32,215 nucleotides of DNA from an uncultured Bacteroidales bacterium (GCA_934702165.1 CAKUYG010000005.1:1-32215); one strand, 5' to 3'; shown: positions 23,895 to 32,215, counted from the first letter of the stretch. Notes: a model not told the origin generated them from the letters alone. Program-made: numbers and translations.

Positions 23895-26779
23895 AGCGGA
23901 TATTTTCCATGCTGGCCGCCCTGATGCTCTTCTGCCTGGCGGATGCCGCAGCCGCTCCGAGAGCCAGGGACTTCAGGCCCATCTGCGATACACTCAGGTT
24001 GAGGCTGCTCGCCCACACCGGAGTGGACCAGAAGCTCAGACTCAACAAAGTCGTTGCGCACGGATCAAGACTTGACCTGTATTTCTCCCCGGAACTTTCC
24101 TATTACCCATGGAACGAAGGCGACCTGGACTGGTTCTACAGGGAACTTCGGGCCGAGATGAAAGGGCTCGACGGAAACTGGGAAGCAGGCAGTGTATTCA
24201 CCAACCGCTACCGCCTTGAGGAACTCGTGATACCCAGGGAAGGCAACGACGGACAGCCTGCGGCCTATTCAGGAAGGGTTCCGGACCCCAGGAACGGCGA
24301 TCAGGGCTTTGTGCGGCGCGTCGGCGCGCGAAGATACGACAAAGGTCTGGACGGCAGATATATAGCCCTTTGGCACAGCCATGGAAGATACTATGATGAG
24401 GACAGGGACATGTGGATGTGGCAGCGGGCACCCCTGCACAGGACTGTGGAAGACATGCTTTCACAAAGCTTCGTGCTCCCTTTCCTGATACCGATGCTTG
24501 AGAACGCCGGCGCGTATGTGATGACCCCGAGGGAAAGGGACATCCAGAAGCTTGAATTCATAATCGACAACGACCCCTCATTCCCGGAGGAAAGGGACTC
24601 CCTCACCCGCAGAAGCGGGCAATACTCCGAGACGGGGGCTTGGGATGGCGCCGGGGAAGGCTTTGCCGACCTGAAAAAAACTTACTCGTTCTCCGACACC
24701 CCGTTCAGGGCCGGGACGGCACGCGTCGCCGAATGCTCGGGAGAGAAAGCCAATGCAAGGGCACGCTGGGAGGCAGAGATCGACAAAAGAGGAGAATATG
24801 CCGTCTACGTAGCATACAAAACCCTTGAGAACAGCAGCACCGCAGCGCACTACACCGTAAGGCACCTCGGCGGACAGACGGAGTTCACCGTCAACCAGAA
24901 AAGGGGCGGCGGCACCTGGATATACCTTGGCACCTTCGAGTTCGCTCCAGGTTCCCCGGCATGGATAAGTCTTGACAACAGGGGTGGAGCTGGCAGCGCA
25001 GTCACGGCAGACGCCGTCAAGATAGGCGGAGGCATGGGCAAACTGGAGCGCGGCGGCAAGACTTCAGGGATGGCGAGTTCCGCCGAAGGGGCCCACTATT
25101 GGATGCAATGGGCCGGGGCCGACAGCACCATAACAAGAAACTGGAGCACCGACTACACCAACGACTTCGCCTCCAGAGGGAAATGGACGGCCATGATGAC
25201 CGAGCAGAAAGGCATCCCCTTCGACCTCGCGTTCGCTTTCCATACTGATGCAGGAGTGGCGCAGGCCGACACCACCATAGGCACGCTCGCCATCTACACA
25301 CTGCGCTGCGACGGGGAGAGGGAGTTCGCCGACGGGCGGGACAGGATCATCAGCAGGCTATTGTGCGATTATGTACAGAGCCAGGTAGTCAACGACATAC
25401 GCAGCGATTTCAATCCCGACTGGACCAGACGCGGCATCTGGGACAAAAGCTACAGCGAGTGCCGTACCCCGGGCATCCCGGCCATGATACTTGAGCTCCT
25501 CAGCCACCAGAACTTCGAAGACATGAAATACGGCCTGGATCCGGCATTCCGCTTCGAAGTGAGCAGAGCTGTCTACAAAGGCATACTGAAGACGCTTAGC
25601 GAATACTACGGCTGTCCATACATGGTGCAGCCGCTGCCGGTACACGCCTTCAGCGCCACATTCACCCCGGACAGCAAGGTAAGGCTGGAATGGAAGAGTA
25701 CAGAAGACATAAAAGAGCCTACCGCCACCAGCGAGGGGTACATAATATATACCCGCAAGGATGGCGGAGCCTTCAACGCAGGTATCCGCACCAGGGACAC
25801 CAGCATCGAACTTCCAGTGGAACGCGGCCACATCTACAGCTACAAGGTCGAAGCCTATAATGACGGCGGACGCAGTTTCCCGTCAGAGATATTGTCCGCC
25901 GGTCTTCCGGATAATCCAGGAGACAAGGACACAGTATTGATAGTGAACAATTTCTACAAGGTGTCCGCCCCGGCCTGGATAGACGGGGAGCAATATGCAG
26001 GATTCGAAAGCCGAAAAGACGGCGGAATCCCCTACATCAGAGACCTCAGCTACATAGGGGAAAATTACGAGTTCGACCGCAGTCTGGAGTTCATAGACAA
26101 CGACTACCCAGGCTTCGGGGCGAGCCACGAAGACAAGGCCGGGGAGATGGTGGCCGGCAACACCTTCGACTACCCGTATGTCCACGGAAAAGCCCTACTG
26201 AAACTCGGATATCCTTTCTTCTCCATGTCAAAAGAGGCGTTCTGCACAAGAACAGCCAAAGCTAAATTCATAGACCTCATCTGCGGTAAACAGGGAGGGG
26301 ATAAATATCCGGTATTCCCGGATGAACTTCAGGACACTTTGGCGGCCAGGCTGCAGGAAGGGAGCAATCTCCTTCTGTCGGGAGCGGACATAGCCTCTGA
26401 CGGAGACGCCAAGGCCAAAGATTTTGCATCAACGATGCTCGGATACAAACTGAGCACACCGAGCGGCAGCAGGGGCGGCCATATAGGAGGCATGCCCTAC
26501 TCCAACAAGCTCAACGAAGAAATCTACTGCGTCGAGAACCCTGACGGCATATTCCCTTCAAGAAAAGGGGCCGGCGTATGGCTGAGATATCCACGTGCTT
26601 CCTACGCCGCGGCAACTTATTTCACTGCCAAGGGATACAAGGTCGCAGCAATCGCAGTCCCTCTGGAGACGCTGCTCCGGGAAGAAGACCGGATAGAACT
26701 GTTTTCCACGGTCTCAGAATACTTTGACGGGGGCGCCGAACCAGTTTACCATCATCAGGTAAATCAGGCCGGAAATTAG
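23891..26779 (+). CDS. N-acetylmuramoyl-L-alanine amidase-like protein with inserted golvesin-like domain
   Basis: The product is 962 aa with a signal peptide (MKRIFSMLAALMLFCLADAA). The Amidase_3 zinc fold appears in two pieces. Residues about 155-220 hold ALWHSHG (His162/164), TVEDML (Glu187) and MLENAGAYVMTPRERD. Residues about 435-545 hold FDLAFAFHTDAG (His451) and GIPAMILELLSHQN (Glu535). Between them, about 255-385, lies a beta-rich segment with GEYAVYVAYK, HYTVRHLGGQTEFTVNQ and GTWIYLGTFEF, which resembles a golvesin C-terminal-like carbohydrate-binding domain. A fibronectin III-like segment follows (about 585-670), then a 290-residue region of unknown type. The product probably trims peptidoglycan in the periplasm or outside the cell. 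The last 66 bp overlap the convergent phosphate transporter gene. Confidence 0.8.
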   Translation: MKRIFSMLAALMLFCLADAAAAPRARDFRPICDTLRLRLLAHTGVDQKLRLNKVVAHGSRLDLYFSPELSYYPWNEGDLDWFYRELRAEMKGLDGNWEAGSVFTNRYRLEELVIPREGNDGQPAAYSGRVPDPRNGDQGFVRRVGARRYDKGLDGRYIALWHSHGRYYDEDRDMWMWQRAPLHRTVEDMLSQSFVLPFLIPMLENAGAYVMTPRERDIQKLEFIIDNDPSFPEERDSLTRRSGQYSETGAWDGAGEGFADLKKTYSFSDTPFRAGTARVAECSGEKANARARWEAEIDKRGEYAVYVAYKTLENSSTAAHYTVRHLGGQTEFTVNQKRGGGTWIYLGTFEFAPGSPAWISLDNRGGAGSAVTADAVKIGGGMGKLERGGKTSGMASSAEGAHYWMQWAGADSTITRNWSTDYTNDFASRGKWTAMMTEQKGIPFDLAFAFHTDAGVAQADTTIGTLAIYTLRCDGEREFADGRDRIISRLLCDYVQSQVVNDIRSDFNPDWTRRGIWDKSYSECRTPGIPAMILELLSHQNFEDMKYGLDPAFRFEVSRAVYKGILKTLSEYYGCPYMVQPLPVHAFSATFTPDSKVRLEWKSTEDIKEPTATSEGYIIYTRKDGGAFNAGIRTRDTSIELPVERGHIYSYKVEAYNDGGRSFPSEILSAGLPDNPGDKDTVLIVNNFYKVSAPAWIDGEQYAGFESRKDGGIPYIRDLSYIGENYEFDRSLEFIDNDYPGFGASHEDKAGEMVAGNTFDYPYVHGKALLKLGYPFFSMSKEAFCTRTAKAKFIDLICGKQGGDKYPVFPDELQDTLAARLQEGSNLLLSGADIASDGDAKAKDFASTMLGYKLSTPSGSRGGHIGGMPYSNKLNEEIYCVENPDGIFPSRKGAGVWLRYPRASYAAATYFTAKGYKVAAIAVPLETLLREEDRIELFSTVSEYFDGGAEPVYHHQVNQAGN

Positions 26780-27790
26780 CAGCACGGCCGGAATCGTTAT
26801 CACCCAGGCGACTACGATATTCTTGGCTGTCACCCATTTGACACTTTTCACTCCTCGCGTCAGACCCGTACCGATGATGGAACCGGTGATCGTATGCGTC
26901 GTGCTCACCGGTATGCCGAAGAGCGCGGTCATGATGAGAGTCGCAGCCCCAGAGCCCTCCGCACAGAAACCCTGCATAGGGGTCAGCTTGCTGAGCCCGT
27001 CCCCGAGGGTACGTATGACTTTCCATCCTCCAGTGACAGTGCCGAGCGCAATGAGACCATAACAGAGCAGTTCAAGCCAAAGCGGAACAAAGAAACCGGT
27101 ATGCCCGGCGGCAAGAGCGGCCTGATGAGGCTCGGCATAAAGAAAATTCAGCACTGCGTTGTCCGGATTGGACGCACATGCTGAAGCAAGCAGAACGGCA
27201 ATGATGCCCATGGTCTTCTGACCGTCATTCGCCCCGAAACCCATGGAAAACTCCGCACATGAGATGACCTGCATCACACGGAAAAACCTGTCCGTCCGGC
27301 GCGCCTTGCACTTGCGGAACAGGAAGAGGAAAAGACAGTTGAGCACAAAGCCCATGATCATGCCTATCAGCGGCGCTATCACAATGAACGCCAAAGTCTT
27401 GATGATTCCGCTCATCACCAGGTATTTGGCTCCGTAGACGAACCATACCGGTCCTATCAGACCGCCGATCAGGGCGTGGGAAGCCGAAATAGGAAGTCCG
27501 CAGCGCGAGCAGAAAAACACCCAGAGCACAGAACCGAGCAGGGCGGAAAGTATGACATAGACATCTATGCAGTTCTCGCTGACGATACCGCTTCCCATGG
27601 TGGAGGCGACCGTCAGGTCAAAGAAAAACAGAGCTGAAACTATCCAGAAAGCGGACCAGGCCACAGCGACTTTCGGTGAAAGAGCTTTCGTAGCCACAGC
27701 GGAAGCGATGCAGTTGGCCGCATCGTTCATACCGTTGGTAAAGCTGAAGGCGAGGGCGATCAGCGCAGTTATGAAAACTATCGCAAGCAT
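26714..27790 (-). CDS. PiT-family inorganic phosphate transporter
   Basis: The product is 358 aa with about ten membrane helices. PiT proteins are low-affinity metal-phosphate:H+ (or Na+) symporters of the inner membrane. The two inverted signature repeats are present: SFTNGMNDAANCIASAVATK near the N-terminus and SMGFGANDGQKTMGIIAVL near residue 195. GLPISASHALIGGLIGPVWF and GIPVSTTHTITGSIIGTG are the matching later helices in each half. The gene starts 7 bp behind the DUF47 gene, the usual partner. Its 3' end overlaps the amidase gene by 66 bp. Confidence 0.95.
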   Translation of the reverse strand: MLAIVFITALIALAFSFTNGMNDAANCIASAVATKALSPKVAVAWSAFWIVSALFFFDLTVASTMGSGIVSENCIDVYVILSALLGSVLWVFFCSRCGLPISASHALIGGLIGPVWFVYGAKYLVMSGIIKTLAFIVIAPLIGMIMGFVLNCLFLFLFRKCKARRTDRFFRVMQVISCAEFSMGFGANDGQKTMGIIAVLLASACASNPDNAVLNFLYAEPHQAALAAGHTGFFVPLWLELLCYGLIALGTVTGGWKVIRTLGDGLSKLTPMQGFCAEGSGAATLIMTALFGIPVSTTHTITGSIIGTGLTRGVKSVKWVTAKNIVVAWVITIPAVLLISGLIYLMMVNWFGAPVKVF

Positions 27791-27797
27791 CTCTCCC

Positions 27798-28448
27798 CTA
27801 CCCCAACTTCACAACTATGCTTCTGACGGTGCTGGACAGGGCCTTGCCCATATCCGAGATGTCTTCTATGGCCTGAATGATGTTCTTTTTCTTGACCAGC
27901 TCGATAGGATCTTTTTCGAACTCGAAAAGATTGCTCATGTACGACTCGTAGATGTCATCGACTATGTGCTCGTTTTCCTTGATGATATCGCAGAGACGGT
28001 CAAGTTCCTTGGCCTTGTCACGCATCTTGTCAAGCAGCCCGGTAATCTCGAGCATGATCTCGGCATCTTTGAGGACATATTCAGCAATCTCGATGACCTT
28101 GTGGCTCGAGTCCTTCGGCTGGTAGATGGCTATTTTCTTGGAGCAGTCACGGATGCAGTCAAGAAAAGTGTCCATATCCTCAGCCATCTGGTGGATGTCC
28201 TCCCTGTCAAACGGGGTGACCACGGCATCGAGCACCTCATCGATGATCTTGTCCGTAATCCTGTCCCCAAGGGTTTCGCATTCCTTGATGCGGTGCGCGT
28301 AGTCCCTGCGGGCATCCGCATCCTCCTCCTTTGTCTGTTCAAGAAGCAGCTGTGCCGCATTCCTGATGTTCTCCGCCGACTGCACAAACAGCGGGAAGAA
28401 ACGTTTTTCCTTCACTACAAAAAACTGAAGGAACTTGTCAATTTTCAT
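27798..28448 (-). CDS. DUF47 (PhoU-like) phosphate transport accessory protein
   Basis: The product is 216 aa, nearly all alpha-helical and highly charged. MKIDKFLQFFVVKEKRFFPL at the start is typical of DUF47. The repeated helices carry metal-binding acidic motifs of PhoU-like type, such as ECETLGDRITDKII and EDIHQMAEDMDTFLD. DUF47 proteins sit next to PiT transporters in many bacteria and are thought to regulate them. The ATG overlaps the end of the epimerase gene (ATGA), and the PiT gene begins 7 bp downstream. Confidence 0.93.
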   Translation of the reverse strand: MKIDKFLQFFVVKEKRFFPLFVQSAENIRNAAQLLLEQTKEEDADARRDYAHRIKECETLGDRITDKIIDEVLDAVVTPFDREDIHQMAEDMDTFLDCIRDCSKKIAIYQPKDSSHKVIEIAEYVLKDAEIMLEITGLLDKMRDKAKELDRLCDIIKENEHIVDDIYESYMSNLFEFEKDPIELVKKKNIIQAIEDISDMGKALSSTVRSIVVKLG

Positions 28449-29407
28449 ATTAGCGGGTTTTTGTCTGACTTGTACCAGTCGATGAACTTGCCGATCCCCT
28501 CATGGAGTGTCACTCCGGGCTTGTATCCGAAGTCACGCTCCAGCTTGCTGGTGTCGGCATAAGTCTGATACACGTCACCCGGCTGCATAGGCATCATCAC
28601 TTTCTCCGCCGGACGGCCGCACGCCGCCTCTATCTCGCTTATGAAGTCCATGAGTTTCACAGGATTGCTGCATCCTATGTTGTAGACCTCACTCCCGGAC
28701 GGAGCCTTGTCCATCACACGCACCACGCCTTCGATTATGTCATCGATGTAGGTGAAGTCACGCATCATGTCCCCGTTGTTGAAGACCTTGATCGGACGCC
28801 CCTCCATGATCGCGGAGGCGAAGAGCATCGGGGACATGTCAGGCCGTCCCCATGGGCCGTAGACAGTGAAGAACCTCAGTCCTGTGGCAGGTATGCCATA
28901 GAGTTTGCTGTAGCAGGAAGCCATCAGCTCGTCAGCTTTCTTGGTGGCGGCGTAGAGGCTGACAGGATTGTCCACCTTGTCCTCTTCGCTGAACGGAGTC
29001 TTCTCGTTGCCTCCATAGACACTGCTGGAGCTCGCATAGACAAGATGTCCGACCGGGAAATGACGGCAGCACTCGAGGATGTTGACGAATCCCACAAGAT
29101 TGCTGTCCACATAGGCCCACGGGTTCTCAATGGAGTAGCGGACCCCCGCCTGGGCGGCAAGGTTCACTACACACCCGAACTTCTCCTTCTCGAACAGGAG
29201 AGGTAGAGCCTCCCTGTCGGAAATGTCCATCCTGATGAAGCGGAAACCCTCCCGGCCCGAAAGTTCGGCAAGCCTGGCCTCTTTCAGGACCACCGGGTAA
29301 TAATCGTTGAGGTTGTCAATTCCCACCACTTCATCGCCTCTGTCAAGAAGCCGCTTTGAGAGGTGGTAGCCGATGAACCCGGCCGCTCCTGTCACCAGTA
29401 CTTTCAT
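28445..29407 (-). CDS. NAD-dependent epimerase, UDP-glucuronate 4-epimerase-like
   Basis: The product is 320 aa and belongs to the extended short-chain dehydrogenase family. The Rossmann motif is TGAAGFIGYHL at the N-terminus (G-x-x-G-x-x-G). GIDNLNDYYPVVLKEARLAE closely resembles UDP-glucuronate/UDP-galacturonate epimerases of the LspL/Cap1J group. VNLAAQAGVRYSIENPWAYV is the cofactor/substrate loop, and the catalytic SYK residues fit SSSSVYGG and YAATKKADEL. The product would supply UDP-galacturonate for surface polysaccharides. ATG 29407 is preferred; a GTG at 29416 would overlap the upstream stop by one base. It follows the dehydratase gene and overlaps the DUF47 gene by 4 bp. Confidence 0.88.
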   Translation of the reverse strand: MKVLVTGAAGFIGYHLSKRLLDRGDEVVGIDNLNDYYPVVLKEARLAELSGREGFRFIRMDISDREALPLLFEKEKFGCVVNLAAQAGVRYSIENPWAYVDSNLVGFVNILECCRHFPVGHLVYASSSSVYGGNEKTPFSEEDKVDNPVSLYAATKKADELMASCYSKLYGIPATGLRFFTVYGPWGRPDMSPMLFASAIMEGRPIKVFNNGDMMRDFTYIDDIIEGVVRVMDKAPSGSEVYNIGCSNPVKLMDFISEIEAACGRPAEKVMMPMQPGDVYQTYADTSKLERDFGYKPGVTLHEGIGKFIDWYKSDKNPLI

Positions 29408-29415
29408 GTTCTTCA

Positions 29416-31338
29416 CTATTTTTTGTCGTATTCGGAAAATCTTGAATTGTTGGAGATGTACTCCGGCACCGTCCTCTTCATAAGTTTGACCATGTCAGGG
29501 ATCTGTACGGCCTTGCTCAACTCATAAAGATCATCGACCACCCTGGCAGCTTCGTTCCAGTCGTACTGGCGCACCTTGGCGATGCGGATCTTAGTATGTA
29601 CCGTAGGCTCGGTGTTCTCCACATTGGAGAGCACCTCTTCATAAAGCTTCTCACCCGGACGGAGACCGGTGTAGACAACTTTTATGTCTTTGTCCGGCAC
29701 AAGGCCGGAAAGTTCGATCATGCGGCGCGCGAGCGTGTCAATCTTGACCGGGTGTCCCATGTCGAAGACACAGATGCGGTTCTCCGTATCCAGAGTGGCA
29801 GCCTCCATCACAAGACGGCAGGCCTCGGGTATGGTCATGAAGAAGCGGGTGATGTTCGGATCTGTCACGGTCACAGGCCCCCCTGATGCTATCTGCTCGC
29901 GGAAGCGCGGTATCACCGAACCGTTGGAGCCGAGCACATTGCCGAAGCGGGTGGTGACGAACTTGGTCTTGCCAGGAGTCTTCCCGGCCTCGATCGCGAG
30001 TCCGAGACTCTGGACATATATCTCTGCCAGACGCTTGGTGCAGCCCATGATGTTGGTTGGATTGACGGCCTTGTCTGTGGAGATCATAACCATCTTCTCC
30101 ACCCCGTACTCCACGCACTTGTCAGCGACATAGCGTGAACCCACCACATTGACGAACACCGCTTCGCAAGGATTCTCCTCCATAAGAGGAACATGCTTAT
30201 AAGCTGCCGCATGGAACACGACCTGCGGCCTCCATGTCCTGAAGGCGTAGTCCAGTCTCGGCTGAAGCCTGACATCACCGATCACCGGCACGAAATCCAG
30301 ATCCGGGAATTTCGCCTCAAGCTCCAGACGCAGGTTGTGCATAGGAGTCTCAGCATTGTCATAAAGCACAAGTTTCTTTATGCCGAAGCCGGCAAGCTGG
30401 CGGCAGAGTTCGGAGCCTATCGAGCCGGCCGCCCCTGTCACCATCACGACCTTGTCTCTGAACTGGGCTTTTATCACATCCAGGGATATCTTGATCTCGT
30501 CTCTCCCCAGAAGATCCTCTATCTTGACCTCACGTACATTGAAGCGGTTCTCGACACCTCCGGGACCGACCTCGTCGATAGTAGGCACTATCAGCACCTT
30601 GACTCCGGCTCCGATGCACAGGCTGACCAGATTGTTCTGCTCATGCTGCACATCATCCTCGGTGGCGAAGATCACACCGCCAAGAGACAGAGAATCAACA
30701 TCTTTCTCGAAGCCGTCTTTGCCGTCGAATGTGTAGACTTTCTTGTCCGCGAACATCGTCTCATGAAGCTCCGGATCAGGAGATATGAAACCCACGACAT
30801 CATAATGCGGAGAATTGCGCAGACGTGTCACGGTGGCTACTGATTTGTCTCCTATGCCGTAGACAAGCACGCGCATCCTCTTCTGAACTTTGCGGATCCG
30901 GGCCCTGTAAGTGTCATATACGAATATCATCAGCAGACGCACCAGACAGAGTATTACAACTGAGAGCAGCACGTCCACTATGAGCATCACAAGCACGAAC
31001 TTGTCGAAATTGCCCGTCAGTGCCAGGGTAAGCCCCATAAGAACAGCCTTTCCGAGCGCCGCCCCGCTGAAAAGCAGCGTATCCTTGAACGTGAAATGCC
31101 GTATGACAATAGCATAGGTCTTGAAGATGTAGAACATCAGCCCGGAGGCCAGAACGGAAGATAAGCCCCAGATGATGTTGAACGGGCGTGACTCGACGAT
31201 GCCCACATGGCAGAAGAAAGCCACAATGGCCACAATCACAGATGAGATAAGGGACAGACAAAGATCCATTCCGAAAATCACTCTCCTGTCGAGGAATTTG
31301 TCACGGAAGCTGTCGAGACTGAATTTGAAAGATGTCAT
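29416..31338 (-). CDS. Nucleotide-sugar 4,6-dehydratase/epimerase, CapD/WbpM-like
   Basis: The product is 640 aa. It has four N-terminal membrane helices (about 20-155), a first Rossmann-like domain (about 165-285, VLVYGIGDKS) and a catalytic short-chain dehydrogenase domain (about 290-600) with VTGAAGSIGSELCRQL, VFHAAAYKHVPLMEENPCEA and MISTDKAVNPTNIMGCTKR. The last motif, in which Met replaces the usual catalytic Tyr, is characteristic of the WbpM/PglF inverting or 4,6-dehydratase group acting on UDP-HexNAc. This enzyme starts O-antigen, capsule or glycan sugar synthesis at the membrane. It is the third gene from the window end in the minus-strand unit. The 23-bp gap upstream shows no TAnnTTTG, so co-transcription with PAP2 is likely. 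Confidence 0.92.
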   Translation of the reverse strand: MTSFKFSLDSFRDKFLDRRVIFGMDLCLSLISSVIVAIVAFFCHVGIVESRPFNIIWGLSSVLASGLMFYIFKTYAIVIRHFTFKDTLLFSGAALGKAVLMGLTLALTGNFDKFVLVMLIVDVLLSVVILCLVRLLMIFVYDTYRARIRKVQKRMRVLVYGIGDKSVATVTRLRNSPHYDVVGFISPDPELHETMFADKKVYTFDGKDGFEKDVDSLSLGGVIFATEDDVQHEQNNLVSLCIGAGVKVLIVPTIDEVGPGGVENRFNVREVKIEDLLGRDEIKISLDVIKAQFRDKVVMVTGAAGSIGSELCRQLAGFGIKKLVLYDNAETPMHNLRLELEAKFPDLDFVPVIGDVRLQPRLDYAFRTWRPQVVFHAAAYKHVPLMEENPCEAVFVNVVGSRYVADKCVEYGVEKMVMISTDKAVNPTNIMGCTKRLAEIYVQSLGLAIEAGKTPGKTKFVTTRFGNVLGSNGSVIPRFREQIASGGPVTVTDPNITRFFMTIPEACRLVMEAATLDTENRICVFDMGHPVKIDTLARRMIELSGLVPDKDIKVVYTGLRPGEKLYEEVLSNVENTEPTVHTKIRIAKVRQYDWNEAARVVDDLYELSKAVQIPDMVKLMKRTVPEYISNNSRFSEYDKK

Positions 31339-31361
31339 ATCGTTTATAAGTCAGGTAAATG

Positions 31362-32135
31362 TCAAAAATTAAAAGCGAGCGCCGCTCCGAAACTGCCGGT
31401 ATACGGATCCAAAGACGGGACAATGGCTACTTCTCTCTTGAAAAGCCGCATCGTCGGTTCGAGAAGCCACTCCCCCACATGGGCGCAAAGTATACCGACT
31501 CCGGCCCCGGCAAGAGTGTCACTGAACCAGTGGCGGTTGTTGTGTATGCGCATGAAAGCGATCATGCTGGCCATGGCGTATGCTCCGGCACCCCAGCCCC
31601 ATCCGTATTCCATACGTACATATTCCGCCCCGGCGAAAGCCGTGCCCGTGTGTCCGGAAGGGAAAGAATTGTTGGCCGTCCCGTCGGGACGCGGGGAATA
31701 TATGATCTCTTTCATGAGCTTGGTCACCACGAAAAAACTCGCAGCCGTATAGCCTATGACGATGAGCCGCCCTCCGAGCGGATGTCGGGACTCCACTCCC
31801 GTAAGGCCGAGCCCGGCAGCACAGATGAACGGGAGGTATTGGACATAATCATCAATAGTCTTCTGCCCCGAAGGGCCGCGCCATGCCAGCACACGTTCCT
31901 GGACATATTTGTCTATGGAGTTGTGGGCAAAACAATGGACAAGTGTACCGGAAGCGATAAGCACACCGGGGGCAATAAGTTGGGATGGTTTGAAACACGT
32001 CTGCGGAAGAACCGTGGACGAAGTGTCTGAAACATCGGAATGCGTCTCACGACCCGGCACAATCTGTGCGGAAGCCGCCGCAGCGGACCCCACCATTATC
32101 AACAAAGAGAAGATGGCCTTGAGAACAAACGTCAT
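31362..32135 (-). CDS. PAP2-superfamily membrane phosphatase
   Basis: The product is 257 aa with a signal peptide or first helix (VLKAIFSLLIMVGSAAAASA) and about five further helices. The three phosphatase motifs are complete: KEIIYSPRP (K-x6-RP), SFPSGHTGTAFAGA (PSGH) and RIHNNRHWFSDTLAGAGVG (R-x5-H-x3-D). PAP2 enzymes dephosphorylate lipid or polyprenyl phosphates (for example undecaprenyl diphosphate recycling) or phosphatidate. The outward active site and the polysaccharide neighbours suggest a lipid-carrier role. The ATG at 32135 overlaps the stop of the upstream gene as ATGA, so the two are coupled. Confidence 0.9.
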   Translation of the reverse strand: MTFVLKAIFSLLIMVGSAAAASAQIVPGRETHSDVSDTSSTVLPQTCFKPSQLIAPGVLIASGTLVHCFAHNSIDKYVQERVLAWRGPSGQKTIDDYVQYLPFICAAGLGLTGVESRHPLGGRLIVIGYTAASFFVVTKLMKEIIYSPRPDGTANNSFPSGHTGTAFAGAEYVRMEYGWGWGAGAYAMASMIAFMRIHNNRHWFSDTLAGAGVGILCAHVGEWLLEPTMRLFKREVAIVPSLDPYTGSFGAALAFNF

Positions 32136-32215
32136 CTTCCCTTGTACATCTGCTCGTAGTACTTCTCGTACTCGCCGCTGGTCACACGGTCCATCCACTC
32201 CTGGTTGTCCAGGTA
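32132..32215 (-). CDS. 3' end of an unidentified gene (window edge)
   Basis: An open frame enters from the right edge and ends with TGA at 32134-32132, overlapping the PAP2 ATG. Only 27 residues are visible, ending in EWMDRVTSGEYEKYYEQMYK plus GR. They are acidic and rich in Tyr, and no domain can be named. The ATGA overlap and the shared strand support a real gene that precedes PAP2 in the same operon. Confidence 0.6.
   Translation of the reverse strand, partial: YLDNQEWMDRVTSGEYEKYYEQMYKGR

Noticed and set aside
27567..28562. A 331-codon open frame antisense to the DUF47 and PiT genes
   Set aside because: It spans the boundary of two well-supported genes and has no domain signature.
1..32215. 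CRISPR arrays, insertion sequences, phage or toxin-antitoxin genes
   Set aside because: No regularly spaced repeats, transposase motifs, terminal inverted repeats or integrase genes were found by eye on either strand.

Overview
The window is typical chromosomal DNA of a member of the Bacteroidota, most likely a gut-type Bacteroidales with fairly high GC for the phylum. The evidence is: repeated promoter boxes of the form TAnnTTTG(CA), few Shine-Dalgarno sites, lipoproteins with SpII lipoboxes, a SecA of about 1,090 residues, a short (444 aa) glucose-6-phosphate isomerase, DUF4493/DUF6359-like and golvesin-like domains, and a xylulokinase/xylose-symporter pair. No insertion sequence, phage gene, CRISPR array or rRNA was seen. 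Genes are densely packed, no gap exceeds 300 bases, and the strand switches often.

Layout. 1-4.6 kb: the 3' part of yicC (+) converges on a bactofilin gene that lies behind secA (-). 4.6-9.1 kb (+): a lipoprotein GH2 glycosidase, then a two-gene unit made of a UbiA-type prenyltransferase and an HpnH-like radical SAM protein. 9.1-12.1 kb (-): xylulokinase and xylose symporter, with no xylose isomerase. 12.2 kb: tRNA-Gly(CCC) with a strong terminator. 12.4-15.3 kb (-): a double-length M16 protease lipoprotein. 15.5-16.6 kb (+): a lipoprotein of unknown role. 16.6-18.8 kb (-): pgi and an M28-fold protein that has lost most of its metal ligands.

18.9-26.8 kb (+): a TPR protein, a YycJ-like metallo-hydrolase, an MsbA-like ABC exporter, a VanZ-like protein and a large amidase interrupted by a golvesin-like domain. 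Most of these overlap by a few bases. This block looks like an envelope and cell-wall cluster. 26.7-32.2 kb (-): reading in transcription order, an unidentified 3' end, a PAP2 phosphatase, a CapD/WbpM-type nucleotide-sugar dehydratase, a UDP-glucuronate-4-epimerase-like enzyme, a DUF47 (PhoU-like) protein and a PiT phosphate transporter. The genes overlap or nearly touch, so surface-polysaccharide precursor synthesis appears to be co-transcribed with phosphate uptake.

The most interesting points are the UbiA/radical-SAM pair (possibly an undescribed prenyl-lipid modification), the mirror-image TAnnTTTG promoter pairs in three divergent intergenic regions, promoters that sit only 7-8 bases before start codons, an intrinsic terminator with no obvious gene in front of it, and the degenerate M28 protein. 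Everything here comes from reading the sequence and from recalled family knowledge. No database search was run.
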